Part shown: positions 17,503 to 26,845 of the stretch, piece by piece
Position numbering within the stretch: position 1 is the stretch's first letter
Layout: each line of letters begins with the position of its first letter
From: Belliella alkalica
GTDB taxonomy: Bacteria; Bacteroidota; Bacteroidia; Cytophagales; Cyclobacteriaceae
NCBI RefSeq assembly: GCF_022549785.1
Contig: NZ_JAKZGO010000006.1
Span: forward strand, 1-64,000
Direction of reading: 5' to 3'
DNA length: 64,000 nucleotides
Notes under the pieces: generated by a model
What the model was told of the DNA's origin: nothing
What the model saw: the letters and a program-made list of their open reading frames with translations, nothing else
The model's database searches: none
Program-made: the position numbers and the translations under genes

Positions 17503-17915
17503 GGTAATTTTTTCTTCGATAAAATTTCTATTTAATTTACAAGACCCCATTTTGAGTTTTAATTCTACATATTGAGGCATTTATACACAAAACACATTTC
17601 AACAATTCTCCAAATGATCAAAAATCATAGAAAAGAGTCGGTTTTTGAGTGGTCAACTGGTGAGTAAAGAAAATTGTCAAGAATCATGCACCAAAAACAA
17701 GCCTATGTTTTTTTTTAGTTTGAAAAATAGAACACTTGCAATTCCATGAATTAAAAAATATGATTTTACACTTCTTTGAAAGTGTTTGTGTAAACAAACC
17801 ATGATATTGTCAACAACCTTCATTTTTCAACAATAAACGGTAATAAAATTACCTTGCTTGAGAAACTTATTTTTAGCGAATAGCTAAGCAGCGTAGATAC
17901 ATGATGAAAAATATT
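17503..17915. other. intergenic upstream of susC
   Basis: AT-rich, with no gene that I can support and no exact TAnnTTTG box. It must contain the susCD promoter. The right end of the gap is occupied by an inverted-repeat element. Confidence 0.4.
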
Positions 17916-18065
17916 ATGACTATCCGTTTTCTTGCACGTAGCCAAACAATAGATTGTCAGATGAACGATTTGTGGCCCTCTTGACTGTGGGCTGTTGTAT
18001 GCTGACGAGTATCCGCAACTTAAAAAGTAATTTTTTACCCAAAGTGCAACATTGCAGATACTCAT
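17916..18065. repeat. 150-bp inverted-repeat element, copy 1
   Basis: The left end reads ATGACTATCCGTTTTCTTGC and the right end, on the other strand, ATGAGTATCTGCAATGTTGC, an imperfect terminal inverted repeat of about 20-25 bp. Three elements of similar ends and 138-150 bp length lie at 60744, 60986 and 63000. It ends about 40 bases before the promoter of proline dehydrogenase. A leftward open frame across it is an accident of the palindrome. Confidence 0.6.
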
Positions 18066-18104
18066 AAAAAATCTTTAAACTATCACTTCAGATGCCATAT
18101 ATGG

Positions 18105-18136
18105 TTTGGAAGGCTTTGATTGATAGCGTATATTTG
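18105..18136 (+). promoter_or_regulatory. promoter for proline dehydrogenase
   Basis: TTTG (18105-18108), 20 bases, then TATATTTG (18129-18136) fit the Bacteroidota consensus exactly. The expected transcript start near 18142 supports translation from the ATG at 18155, not from the ATG at 18092. Confidence 0.75.
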
Positions 18137-18154
18137 CACCTCGATTTACAGAAT

Positions 18155-19342
18155 ATGCCCATAAAAACGAAAATTTCTTTGGAAAATCTAGAAGTAGCTT
18201 TTGCTTCTAAATCCAATACCGAGTTGCGGAAAATGTATCTCATTTTCGCTACCATGAACAACAATACTGCCGTAAAATTGGGCATCAAAATGGCGAATTT
18301 GGCTTTCGCAATCAATTTCCCAATCAAAGGATTGATGAAAAAAACCATGTTTGGACATTTTTGCGGAGGGGAAAGTATAGAAGATTGCCAGAAAACAGTG
18401 GATGAATTGGCTGCTTTCAATATTGGGACAATCTTGGATTACTCAGTAGAAGGAAAAGGAAATGAAGCCAGTTATGAAGCTACCAAAAACGAGATTCTAA
18501 GAACAATAGAACGCTCAGCAGGTGACGAAAATATTCCATTTGCTGTATTCAAAGTGACTGGTCTTGGCAGTTATGAAATCATGACCAAAGTTCAGGAAGG
18601 AAAAACTTTGAATAGCAAGGAAGAAATTGCATTTGAAAACTTGAAAAAAAGAGTTGACGAGCTATGCAATGCAGCCTACAAGGCCAAAACAAAAATCCTA
18701 GTGGATGCCGAAGAGTCTTGGTTTCAGGATGTGATTGATGATTTGGCATATGCTGCTATGGAAAAATACAATATGGAAGATTGTATTGTTTACAATACAT
18801 ACCAAATGTATCGCCATGATATGCTCGAAAGACTAAAAGCTGCAAAAGCAGTCGCAGCTCACAAAGGGTATAAATTTGGAGCTAAACTTGTCCGTGGCGC
18901 ATATATGGAAAAAGAAAGGGAACGAGCTAAAAGCAAGGGCTACAAAAGCCCAATCCAACCGGACAAAGCTTCATCGGACAGAGATTTTGATGCTGCACTA
19001 AAATTTTGCGTAGAAAACAATGGGCACGTAAGTCTTGTAGCAGGATCGCATAATGAAAAAAGCAATTTGCTTTTGACTAAATTGGTTGAAGAGGCCAACA
19101 TAAATCCAAATGATAAAAGTGTGTATTTCGCACAACTCTACGGAATGAGTGATAACATTTCCTTCAACCTGGCCAATGCAGGATTCAACGTAGTCAAATA
19201 TGTCCCGTATGGCCCAGTAGAAAAAGTCATGCCTTATCTTGGCAGAAGAGCCGAGGAAAACACTTCTGTTTCAGGACAAAGTTCCAGGGAATTTGATCTG
19301 ATCAAAAAAGAAATAGCCAGAAGGAGAAGTGTAAATAATTAA
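18155..19342 (+). CDS. proline dehydrogenase
   Basis: FAD enzyme oxidising proline to pyrroline-5-carboxylate, membrane-associated in many bacteria. The C-terminal signature NVVKYVPYGPVEKVMPYLGR followed by RAEENTS carries the conserved active-site arginines of the beta-barrel PRODH domain. KLVRGAYMEKER (near residue 270) and VAGSHNE (near 320) are also typical. It is a single-function enzyme of about 395 residues, not fused to P5C dehydrogenase, the usual layout in Bacteroidota. The start at 18155 (MPIKTKISLENLEVAF) is chosen because the promoter lies between the two candidate ATG codons. lysS follows 65 bases downstream in the same direction and may share the transcript. Confidence 0.93.
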   Translation: MPIKTKISLENLEVAFASKSNTELRKMYLIFATMNNNTAVKLGIKMANLAFAINFPIKGLMKKTMFGHFCGGESIEDCQKTVDELAAFNIGTILDYSVEGKGNEASYEATKNEILRTIERSAGDENIPFAVFKVTGLGSYEIMTKVQEGKTLNSKEEIAFENLKKRVDELCNAAYKAKTKILVDAEESWFQDVIDDLAYAAMEKYNMEDCIVYNTYQMYRHDMLERLKAAKAVAAHKGYKFGAKLVRGAYMEKERERAKSKGYKSPIQPDKASSDRDFDAALKFCVENNGHVSLVAGSHNEKSNLLLTKLVEEANINPNDKSVYFAQLYGMSDNISFNLANAGFNVVKYVPYGPVEKVMPYLGRRAEENTSVSGQSSREFDLIKKEIARRRSVNN

Positions 19343-19407
19343 TATTCAAAAAAAAAAACAGGAGTCAGGCAATAGTGAACCAACTCCACATCTCAAATCT
19401 ATACAAA

Positions 19408-21126
19408 ATGCAATTGTTAAGCGAACAAGAAATAGAAAGAAGGAAAGACAGGGAAGAATTGATGAAACTGGGGATCAATCCATATCCAGCGGAGTCATTT
19501 CAGATCAATGTGACGGCAGCAGATATTCATAAAAACTACGAAAACAATAAAACTGACTACAAAGATATCACCATAGCTGGTAGATTGATGAGTAGAAGGA
19601 TCATGGGTTCTGCTTCTTTTGCAGAAATACAAGATGCCACAGGAAGACTTCAAATATACGTTAGAAGAGATGACATCTGTCCTGAGGAAGATAAAACTTT
19701 ATACAACACAGTATTCAAGAAACTTCTGGGTATTGGAGATTTTATTGGTGTCAAAGGTTACATTTTCACAACACAGACAGGTGAAATTTCATTTCATGTA
19801 ACTGATCTAAAGGTACTTTCGAAAGCAGTGAAGCCGCTTCCAGTTGTAAAAAGAGATGAAGATGGCAATGTATATGATGGATTTACGGATCCGGAAATGA
19901 GATACAGACAGCGCTATGTGGATTTGACTGTAAACCCAGATGTAAAGAAAGTTTTTGTCACCAGAACAAAAATCATCTCCAATATGAGAAGGTTTTTTGA
20001 TGACAACGGTTGGTTAGAAGTAGAGACTCCAATCTTACAGGCAGTTCATGGCGGAGCAGCAGCCCGTCCATTCAACACCCACCACAATACTTTGGATATG
20101 CCATTGTACCTTCGAATTGCCAACGAACTATATCTAAAAAGATTGATCGTAGGTGGATTTGATGGAGTGTATGAGTTTGGGAAAATGTTCAGAAATGAAG
20201 GAATGGATCGTACACACAATCCTGAATTCACTTCCATGGAAATCTATGTAGCCTATAAAGACTACATCTGGATGATGGAAATGGTAGAGCAACTCCTTGA
20301 AAAAATAACACATTCGATCCACGGAACTACTGAAGTAACTGTTGGCGAAAATCAAATTGATTTTGCGGGACCTTATAGAAGGATCAGTATGTATGATTCT
20401 ATCTTGGAATATACAGGCATCAATGTGAGCGAGATGGACGAAAATGGACTTAGAGAAGTCTGTAAAAACCTCGGTATCGAAACTGACGCCAGCATGGGCA
20501 AAGGAAAACTTATCGATGAGATCTTTGGGGCAAAAGTTGAGGATAATCTTATCCAACCTACTTACATCACAGATTACCCGATTGAAATGACTCCCTTGGC
20601 CAAAAAACATAGAAGCAAAGAAGGCATGGTTGAGCGATTTGAGTTGTTTGTCAATGGAAAAGAAATTGCAAATGCTTATTCAGAGCTGAACGATCCGATT
20701 GACCAAAGAGAACGATTTGAGGAGCAGCTGAAATTGGCAGCAAGAGGTGATGATGAAGCCATGGCGATGGATGAAGATTTCTTGAGAGCATTGGAATATG
20801 GCATGCCTCCTACTTCAGGACTTGGAATTGGTATCGATAGGCTCACCATGATGCTGACCAACAAGACGACTATCCAAGAAGTCCTTTTCTTCCCTCAGAT
20901 GCGTCCTGAGAAAAAAGTAAAAATCGCAACAGATGAAGATTTCATGGCTTTGGGAATTCCACAGGGATTGATCCCAGCCTTGAGAGACCTCAACATTCAT
21001 ACATTGGAACAACTGAAAGAGCAAGATGCCAACAAACTTTTCAATGATGTCTGCGGAAGAAGGAAAAAGCTTAAGCTTGATGCTTCCAACCCTACCAAAG
21101 AAGAAGTAGAAAGTTGGTTAGAATAG
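19408..21126 (+). CDS. lysS: lysyl-tRNA synthetase (class II)
   Basis: Charges tRNA-Lys. The N-terminal OB fold covers about residues 40-140 (ITIAGRLMSRRIMGSASF). The class II catalytic core follows, with motif 2 around FRNEGMDRTHNPEFTSME near residue 265 and motif 3 GLGIGIDRLTMMLTN near 480. The frame is open upstream of 19408, but MQLLSEQEIERRKDREEL is the conserved start. After the usual end of the enzyme (LFFPQMRPEKK) there is a further stretch of about 65 residues, rich in Leu and Lys with a helix-hairpin-helix-like pattern, an extension known from Bacteroidota LysS. A terminator follows at 21169. Confidence 0.96.
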   Translation: MQLLSEQEIERRKDREELMKLGINPYPAESFQINVTAADIHKNYENNKTDYKDITIAGRLMSRRIMGSASFAEIQDATGRLQIYVRRDDICPEEDKTLYNTVFKKLLGIGDFIGVKGYIFTTQTGEISFHVTDLKVLSKAVKPLPVVKRDEDGNVYDGFTDPEMRYRQRYVDLTVNPDVKKVFVTRTKIISNMRRFFDDNGWLEVETPILQAVHGGAAARPFNTHHNTLDMPLYLRIANELYLKRLIVGGFDGVYEFGKMFRNEGMDRTHNPEFTSMEIYVAYKDYIWMMEMVEQLLEKITHSIHGTTEVTVGENQIDFAGPYRRISMYDSILEYTGINVSEMDENGLREVCKNLGIETDASMGKGKLIDEIFGAKVEDNLIQPTYITDYPIEMTPLAKKHRSKEGMVERFELFVNGKEIANAYSELNDPIDQRERFEEQLKLAARGDDEAMAMDEDFLRALEYGMPPTSGLGIGIDRLTMMLTNKTTIQEVLFFPQMRPEKKVKIATDEDFMALGIPQGLIPALRDLNIHTLEQLKEQDANKLFNDVCGRRKKLKLDASNPTKEEVESWLE

Positions 21127-21168
21127 GTTGATTTTGATTTTAGAGTTTAAAATTAAGATTTTTGATTA

Positions 21169-21199
21169 GGCCGGATCGGGAGATTCGGCCTTTTTTTTT
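21169..21199 (+). terminator. intrinsic terminator after lysS
   Basis: GGCCGGA (21169-21175) pairs with TTCGGCC (21184-21190), seven pairs with one G-U, followed by nine T. It is 43 bases after the lysS stop codon. Confidence 0.85.
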
Positions 21200-21430
21200 A
21201 TTGGGTGCTCTATCATACAATTATGATGACTTGGGAATTTCTGACAAATTCATAATATTTATCGATTATCCTTGAGTATCTTATTTTGGGAAAGATTAGC
21301 TTATTTTTTTCTAGAAACAATTTCTATCACACAAATAAATCAATGAGTATTTTTTCATATTTGACAATATTTTAAACCAAATTTTAAATTTTTTACATTA
21401 TTTTTAAGAAAATTAGTAAAAAATCAAACC

Positions 21431-22645
21431 ATGAACCTACGACTTAACTCTGAATTTGGAACCTTAAAGGCTGTATTGATGCATAGACCTGGAAAAGAAA
21501 TTGACCGGTTGACACCATACAATAAAGATTTTCTTTTATTTGAAGATGTTCCATATTTGGATGCAATGCAAAAAGAACATGATTTTTTCACAGACTTGAT
21601 CAAACAAACCACTGGCGCACAGGTATTTCGGCTTCACGAGTTGTTGATCCAAGTCCTTTCGGATGAAAAACTTCTCTTCAAACTCATGCGTCAAGCCCTT
21701 ACAAAATCAGGAATGACACACCTGACTGAACATATTATGGGTAGATTGTCCACCGCCGAATGCGCTACTGCACTCACAGCCGGTGTAAAAGTCCATGAAT
21801 TGAAAAGAAAAATCCCAAACCTAGCTTCAGGAGAACTGATGGACTATGCATTTGTAATCCCTCCAAGCCCAAACTTGTATTTTCAAAGAGATCCTATGGC
21901 AGTCACACCGGGGGGAATTATTTTCTCCAGTATGAAAATGGACGGAAGACAAAGAGAAGCTGATTTGTTGAAAAGCATTTTTGAAAATCATCCTGATTTC
22001 AAGGAAAATGTCAACCAACTGTACCCTATCAATGGTCATGACAATCCACCAAGTATAGAAGGTGGAGATGTGATCGTCTTATCCAAAAAAGCAGTTGCAA
22101 TCGGGAATTCGGAGCGAACTGATGAAAAAGCCATCTATCATGTCGCCAAAGCACTTCTGGCAGAAGGAACTGTGGAGAGAGTCTATGAAGTCCATCTTCC
22201 CCAAAAGAGAAATTACATGCACTTGGATACTGTTTTTACAATTTTGGATGAAAACCTTGTACTTACTTATCCTGATGCTCTCAATGCTGTATTGCAAACA
22301 TCCTTATACACCCTCAAAGAGATAAAAGACGATAAGGTAAACATCAAAAGAGAGGTTCTCAATGAATCATTGTTGACAGTACTGGAAAAAGAAATCCCAT
22401 ATCTAGAAATCCTTCACACAGCTGATGGTAATCCAGACTATGCTATGCGTGAACAATGGTTTGATGGTGCCAATGTGTTTGCAATCGGCCCAAGAAGAGT
22501 TATTTCCTACAACAGAAACAAGCACACCAACCAAGCGCTCAGAAATCTAGGTGTAGAAGTCCTTGAAATCCCTTCTTCTGAACTTTCGAGAGGACTTGGA
22601 GGCCCAAGATGTATGACTATGCCACTCAGTAGGTCGAAGATTTAA
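21431..22645 (+). CDS. arcA: arginine deiminase
   Basis: Hydrolyses arginine to citrulline and ammonia. The guanidine-group amidinotransferase fold is complete: FQRDPMAV near residue 155, GGDVIVLS near 213, RNYMHLDTVFTI near 258 and the nucleophile C394 in GGPRCMTMPL at the C-terminus. Length 404 is standard. It stands alone: neither ornithine carbamoyltransferase nor carbamate kinase nor an antiporter is next to it, so a complete ATP-yielding deiminase pathway is not shown here. A terminator separates it from lysS, and the stop codon is followed by low-complexity repeats. Confidence 0.95.
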   Translation: MNLRLNSEFGTLKAVLMHRPGKEIDRLTPYNKDFLLFEDVPYLDAMQKEHDFFTDLIKQTTGAQVFRLHELLIQVLSDEKLLFKLMRQALTKSGMTHLTEHIMGRLSTAECATALTAGVKVHELKRKIPNLASGELMDYAFVIPPSPNLYFQRDPMAVTPGGIIFSSMKMDGRQREADLLKSIFENHPDFKENVNQLYPINGHDNPPSIEGGDVIVLSKKAVAIGNSERTDEKAIYHVAKALLAEGTVERVYEVHLPQKRNYMHLDTVFTILDENLVLTYPDALNAVLQTSLYTLKEIKDDKVNIKREVLNESLLTVLEKEIPYLEILHTADGNPDYAMREQWFDGANVFAIGPRRVISYNRNKHTNQALRNLGVEVLEIPSSELSRGLGGPRCMTMPLSRSKI

Positions 22646-22982
22646 GATTGGAAGATTGTGTTGTAATGTTAGAAAGTTGAAAAGTTGAAAGGTTCTGAGA
22701 GCTTGTCGCTGTGGCGGATTGGTTTACGCATAAAAAGCCATCCGGTATTTCTTGGTACTTGGTACATTATACTTTTTACAGAATAAGTAGATTTAGGATT
22801 GGAAGATTTAAGATTGGAAGATTTTAAAATTGAAAGATTGGAAGATTGTGTTGGAAGGTTGTGTTGGAAGGTTGGAGGATTGGACTATTTAAAGTTTACC
22901 TCTGTCTGATTCCAATTAGGCACTTTGTGGTTAATTGCATCTAGCTTTTTTTTACTTCTCTCTTTTGTCACACATCTCAATT
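22646..22982. repeat. low-complexity GATTGGAAGATT-type repeats
   Basis: The gap between arcA and lptD is filled with variations of TTGGAAGATT, TTGAAAGGTT and TTGGAAGGTT. The same words occur at 5160-5230, 10280-10430, 11020-11060 and 35140-35170, always between genes. I see no gene here. Confidence 0.55.
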
Positions 22983-25763
22983 CTACCTATCAAAGAAAGA
23001 TCTTCTTCTACTGACTTTTAGATCTTGGAGGATGGCGGATTTTACTCTAATATCTACACTGTAAGAGGTAAATGTCCCAAATGGAATCCATGACACATTC
23101 ATCTGCCAGCAATGCAAATCCCTTGCTATGGATATCATAGTTTGGGTGATTTTGGCTGTAGAAAAATCATACCCTGTATTAAAGTTAACTTTCCACTTCT
23201 CCGTCAAACTCAAATCTCCATTGATATTCAATGCTTGGGTGATATTCGTATTGCCGTTAGTTTGCCTATTGTAACTGACATTATAACCAAAACCTAAATT
23301 CCATGGAATACTCCAATCTATATATTGACTGGGGTCATTAACAATTCTTGTGATTTCATTTTCCACAAATTCATTCATCTGACCTCCCTGCTGCAAAAAG
23401 TTATTTGTCACCTCATCCCTAACTTCGCCAGGAGATTTTTCACTTTTACTAGGGTTTAAGCTACCATTCAGGTTGATTGTGGCATTTCTGATTCTACCAA
23501 TTCCTTGTCCCCTTTTCCACGCATATTCATTGATCCTTCTACTTATTTGTGTTCCTTGATTATTTCTAGTTGTTCCTGTTGCATAAGGATCCATTGTAGC
23601 AGAAAAATTGACAGAAAGCTTATTCTCAAAAAATGAAGTCCTTGTGTTAAAGTTTATTGGTGCTAATTGAAATGAATCTGCGGCAAAGTTGTAATTGGTG
23701 GTTAAGTTTAAAGTCTGAAGTAAAGGAATCTTTTTAGTTTGCGCCTCTGCTGTATCACTTTTTGTTTTAATCTTTGCTTCCAATACATTTCTAATGGAAA
23801 TACTCAAAGACCTAGATTCTCCCAAAGGTGCTCCTTGGAAAATAAACCCTTGGTGTCTAGAATACAATTGCCTTCTACCTGTACTATCCACTTGAACATT
23901 TTGGTAATAGCCGAAAGCTGGATTAGAGAAATCAGGCGTGTAATTGAATCCAAATGATGGTTGAACATGGTGTCTTATTGCCTCTATTTTCTTGCTGTTT
24001 TTGAAAGTGTAGAAACCATAAACGTTCGTATTCAAATTGAAAGAAGAGGTATAAAACCCAACTCTGTTGAAGCCATTTTCAATTATCCTATCAACTCTGT
24101 TTTCCAGATCATTGTAATAGTAATTGATTTTTTCTAAATACCATAGTTCCGTATAGTTTGCAGAGGCTGTACCTGTGAAGTATTTGAAAAGTGTAAAGTT
24201 TGATGAAATTGGAATTGTACTTCTGGCTCCATTATTTGCTTCTCTAAGCAACTGTGGTAGATTCGTCAAGTTAAAATCCATCACATCAGGTGTCAATTGT
24301 TGCTGGTCAAACTCTCCAAAATCCTGCTGAAAAGAAAGGTTTGGTACTCCTAAGGTAGGCGTGATTCTATTCGTGATTGAGTTTTGAGAACTAAAGTTCC
24401 AAGCTACGTTCAATGTTTTCAATGGCTCAAACTTGACATTTTGAAATGGGTTCTGCCTGTTCATATTGATTGCAATATCAGGAAGAGTCAAGTTCACTTC
24501 ACCTGTTTGGATATTTTGGGAATGCCTTAAGTTGGCAGACATACTAAAAGGTGTACCGGCGAAAGTCTTGCTATATGCTACGTTTGATGTAAAATCAGAG
24601 CGAACATTATTGGCGAAAATATTGGGATTGATCACCAAGTTATTGTAATTCTGAGTTCCTGCATTTACCGAAGCAGAGAATCTCGAGTTCCCCCTTGACT
24701 CGGGACTATGCTGCCAACTCACCCAAACCGATGTGAAATCTAATGGATTTTCTTGTGTTTCAGGACTTTTGAATTTTTGAAAATCAACATTAAAACTACC
24801 GTTGTATCTATATCTTTTCTTATAAACTGTGGCAGCTTTTGCTCCCCAACCACCATTCGAATAAACATCACCTGTCAATCTAGAATGGATATAATCATTG
24901 AAAGCAAAGTAATAACCAAAGTCTCTTAAAAACAGACCCCTCCGCTGTTCTTGCCCATAAGATGGAAAAACTATACCAGAAGCTTTTTCTTCGGGAGTAT
25001 CAGGAATTATCCCAAAAGGCAATCCAAATGGCGTGGGAATATCATTGAAATAAAGGTTAAAAGGTCCAGTTACTACCTGCTTTCCTCGAATGGATTTAAT
25101 CTTTGCCGCGCTGATATGCCAATGGGGCTCGGCTAGATTACAGGTGGTGTAGTAACCATGATCCATATAGATACTCCCATCCTGTGTTTTCTTGATTGTT
25201 TCTCCTCTCAATAGCCCATCTTGCTGTTCAGTTACTACATCTTTGATAATCGCTCTTTGGGATTTGAAATTGTATCTCATTTCCTTTCTGATCTCGTAAG
25301 AAGTATTCCCTTCTTTAAACATCGGGTTCCCTGTAATATTTCCAAGTGAATCTGTCACTCCTGATGCGAAAAGTTCACTTTTATCCCAATCAATGATAAT
25401 CAAATCTGCATCTAGTCTGATGTTTCCATACTCAAACCAAGCTTCTTTATGCAGGTAAATTTTATTCTGGGAAAAATCAGTAATAATACTATCTTCACCA
25501 TAATAATTGATTACAGTCTCGATATCACCTTTAGGCACTACATTTGTAGTGTCGCGTTGTGGAATAGAATCTGAAAGGAATATTTCAGGAACTTCTACCT
25601 CAGGATTCAACTGAGATGGTGTCCTTAGAATCGAATCAGGAGCTACAATAGGCTTTTCTACGCGCCTTTGCCTTCTATCTTGAGAGAATACAAGTTGGGG
25701 TAAAACCCAGAATAAAAGGAAGATAAATAAATAAGGCCTGTTATTCTGCACTGATTGATTCAA
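22983..25763 (-). CDS. lptD: LPS-assembly protein LptD, Bacteroidota type
   Basis: Outer membrane barrel that inserts lipopolysaccharide into the outer leaflet. A signal peptide (residues 1-28, cleavage after VFSQ) is followed by a proline-rich linker. An OstA/LptA-like beta domain comes next (about 85-220: FSQNKIYLHKEAWFEYGNIRLDADLIIIDW, TRANSITION to YYTTCNLAEPHWHI). A large barrel rich in Tyr, Asn and Phe fills the rest. GPFNLYFNDIPTPFGLPFG near 233 is the strongly conserved segment of this family. It faces a divergent amidase gene; this arrangement is familiar in Bacteroidota. I recognise it by architecture and these motifs; the beta-strand count is not something I can verify. Confidence 0.88.
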   Translation of the reverse strand: MNQSVQNNRPYLFIFLLFWVLPQLVFSQDRRQRRVEKPIVAPDSILRTPSQLNPEVEVPEIFLSDSIPQRDTTNVVPKGDIETVINYYGEDSIITDFSQNKIYLHKEAWFEYGNIRLDADLIIIDWDKSELFASGVTDSLGNITGNPMFKEGNTSYEIRKEMRYNFKSQRAIIKDVVTEQQDGLLRGETIKKTQDGSIYMDHGYYTTCNLAEPHWHISAAKIKSIRGKQVVTGPFNLYFNDIPTPFGLPFGIIPDTPEEKASGIVFPSYGQEQRRGLFLRDFGYYFAFNDYIHSRLTGDVYSNGGWGAKAATVYKKRYRYNGSFNVDFQKFKSPETQENPLDFTSVWVSWQHSPESRGNSRFSASVNAGTQNYNNLVINPNIFANNVRSDFTSNVAYSKTFAGTPFSMSANLRHSQNIQTGEVNLTLPDIAINMNRQNPFQNVKFEPLKTLNVAWNFSSQNSITNRITPTLGVPNLSFQQDFGEFDQQQLTPDVMDFNLTNLPQLLREANNGARSTIPISSNFTLFKYFTGTASANYTELWYLEKINYYYNDLENRVDRIIENGFNRVGFYTSSFNLNTNVYGFYTFKNSKKIEAIRHHVQPSFGFNYTPDFSNPAFGYYQNVQVDSTGRRQLYSRHQGFIFQGAPLGESRSLSISIRNVLEAKIKTKSDTAEAQTKKIPLLQTLNLTTNYNFAADSFQLAPINFNTRTSFFENKLSVNFSATMDPYATGTTRNNQGTQISRRINEYAWKRGQGIGRIRNATINLNGSLNPSKSEKSPGEVRDEVTNNFLQQGGQMNEFVENEITRIVNDPSQYIDWSIPWNLGFGYNVSYNRQTNGNTNITQALNINGDLSLTEKWKVNFNTGYDFSTAKITQTMISIARDLHCWQMNVSWIPFGTFTSYSVDIRVKSAILQDLKVSRRRSFFDR

Positions 25764-25793
25764 ATTTGTTTAAAAATTTATAAATTTCGACGA

Positions 25794-25801
25794 GCAAAGT
25801 T
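25794..25801 (-). promoter_or_regulatory. candidate -7 box for lptD
   Basis: On the minus strand TAACTTTG matches TAnnTTTG, 30 bases upstream of the lptD start. The -33 region reads TTTC in place of TTTG. It lies at the left side of the short divergent gap shared with the amidase gene. Confidence 0.45.
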
Positions 25802-25812
25802 AATGGTATTTA

Positions 25813-26619
25813 ATGCTTATGAAACGCATACGAGTTAAAAATATTCTTATAATTTCTTTATTAACATTTTCTTTCCTTTTTACGGGATTTCAACCAACTG
25901 GTTCGAGAGCTCCTGAGTTTAAACTAAAAAAGGTGGTAATTGATGCTGGACATGGAGGGAGAGACCCTGGTGCATTGGGTTCTTATTCTAAAGAAAAAGA
26001 CATAACCCTCAAAGTAGCCCTTCTTGTAGGTAAATATATAGAAGAAAACCTTCCTGATGTAGAAGTGATCTATACCAGAAAAACAGATGTAGCGGTAGAT
26101 CTCAAAGAAAGGCCAAATATTGCCAATAGAAACAAAGCTGATTTGTTTATTTCCATTCACTGCAACGCTGCTACAAACAGGTCTGCTTACGGAACAGAAA
26201 CTTTTGTGATGGGTACAAAAAACTTTGAGGCCAATTTTGACATTGTAAAAAGGGAGAACTCTGTAATCATCTTGGAGGAAAACTACAAAGAAAACTATGA
26301 AGGCTTTGACCCTTCATCACCAGAATCATATATGATGTTCAATTTGACTCACAAAGCTTTCCTTTCCAATAGCTTATCCTTGGCATCAAAAGTGGAAAAT
26401 GACTTTACTTCAAGAGTAAACCGTCACAGTAGAGGTGTAAAACAAGCTCCATTGTATGTTTTGTGGAATTCAAGTATGCCTTCTGTCCTTGTTGAGCTTG
26501 GATTTATCTCAAATGCAAATGAAGAAAGATACTTGAATAGCAAAGATGGGCAAACATATCTTGCCTCGGCTATCTACAGATCTGTAAAAGCATACAAGGA
26601 AGAGATCGAATCATTATAA
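25813..26619 (+). CDS. N-acetylmuramoyl-L-alanine amidase (Amidase_3)
   Basis: Zinc enzyme that cuts the peptide stem from peptidoglycan. After a signal peptide (residues 1-26) the catalytic domain starts at KKVVIDAGHGGRDPGALG, with the first zinc His; LFISIHCNA near residue 116 carries the second His, and VLVELGFISNANEE near 228 the catalytic Glu. This is the AmiC/CwlV-type fold without an obvious cell-wall binding domain. A second ATG two codons on (25819) is an equally possible start. It is divergent from lptD, so two envelope genes share a 49-base control region. A terminator at 26721 ends the unit. Confidence 0.92.
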   Translation: MLMKRIRVKNILIISLLTFSFLFTGFQPTGSRAPEFKLKKVVIDAGHGGRDPGALGSYSKEKDITLKVALLVGKYIEENLPDVEVIYTRKTDVAVDLKERPNIANRNKADLFISIHCNAATNRSAYGTETFVMGTKNFEANFDIVKRENSVIILEENYKENYEGFDPSSPESYMMFNLTHKAFLSNSLSLASKVENDFTSRVNRHSRGVKQAPLYVLWNSSMPSVLVELGFISNANEERYLNSKDGQTYLASAIYRSVKAYKEEIESL

Positions 26620-26720
26620 TTTTTTTTCAAATTAGTTTGAGAGAAAAATAATCTTGACCTATAAATATTTTGACATAAAATCCAGAACATTCAAATAGAT
26701 ATCTTTAAAAATTTTAAAAA

Positions 26721-26755
26721 CCTGTTGTCACAATAATGGACAACAGGTTTTTTTA
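26721..26755. terminator. intrinsic terminator after the amidase gene
   Basis: CCTGTTGTC (26721-26729) pairs perfectly with GACAACAGG (26739-26747) around a nine-base loop, flanked by A5 on the left and T7 on the right. It lies about 100 bases after the amidase stop codon. The flanking A-run would let it work on the minus strand too. Confidence 0.85.
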
Positions 26756-26845
26756 TTGCTCAAATCAGTGAAAGGTCTGAAGAAATTGAATCTTTTGATC
26801 TTAATAGCTTAAATTTAGAATTGAAAAACAAACCCAATTAACTTT

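Noticed and set aside
17820..18065. Leftward 81-codon frame upstream of proline dehydrogenase
   Set aside because: It lies mostly in a palindromic repeat element, has no family-like features and would occupy the promoter side of the next gene.
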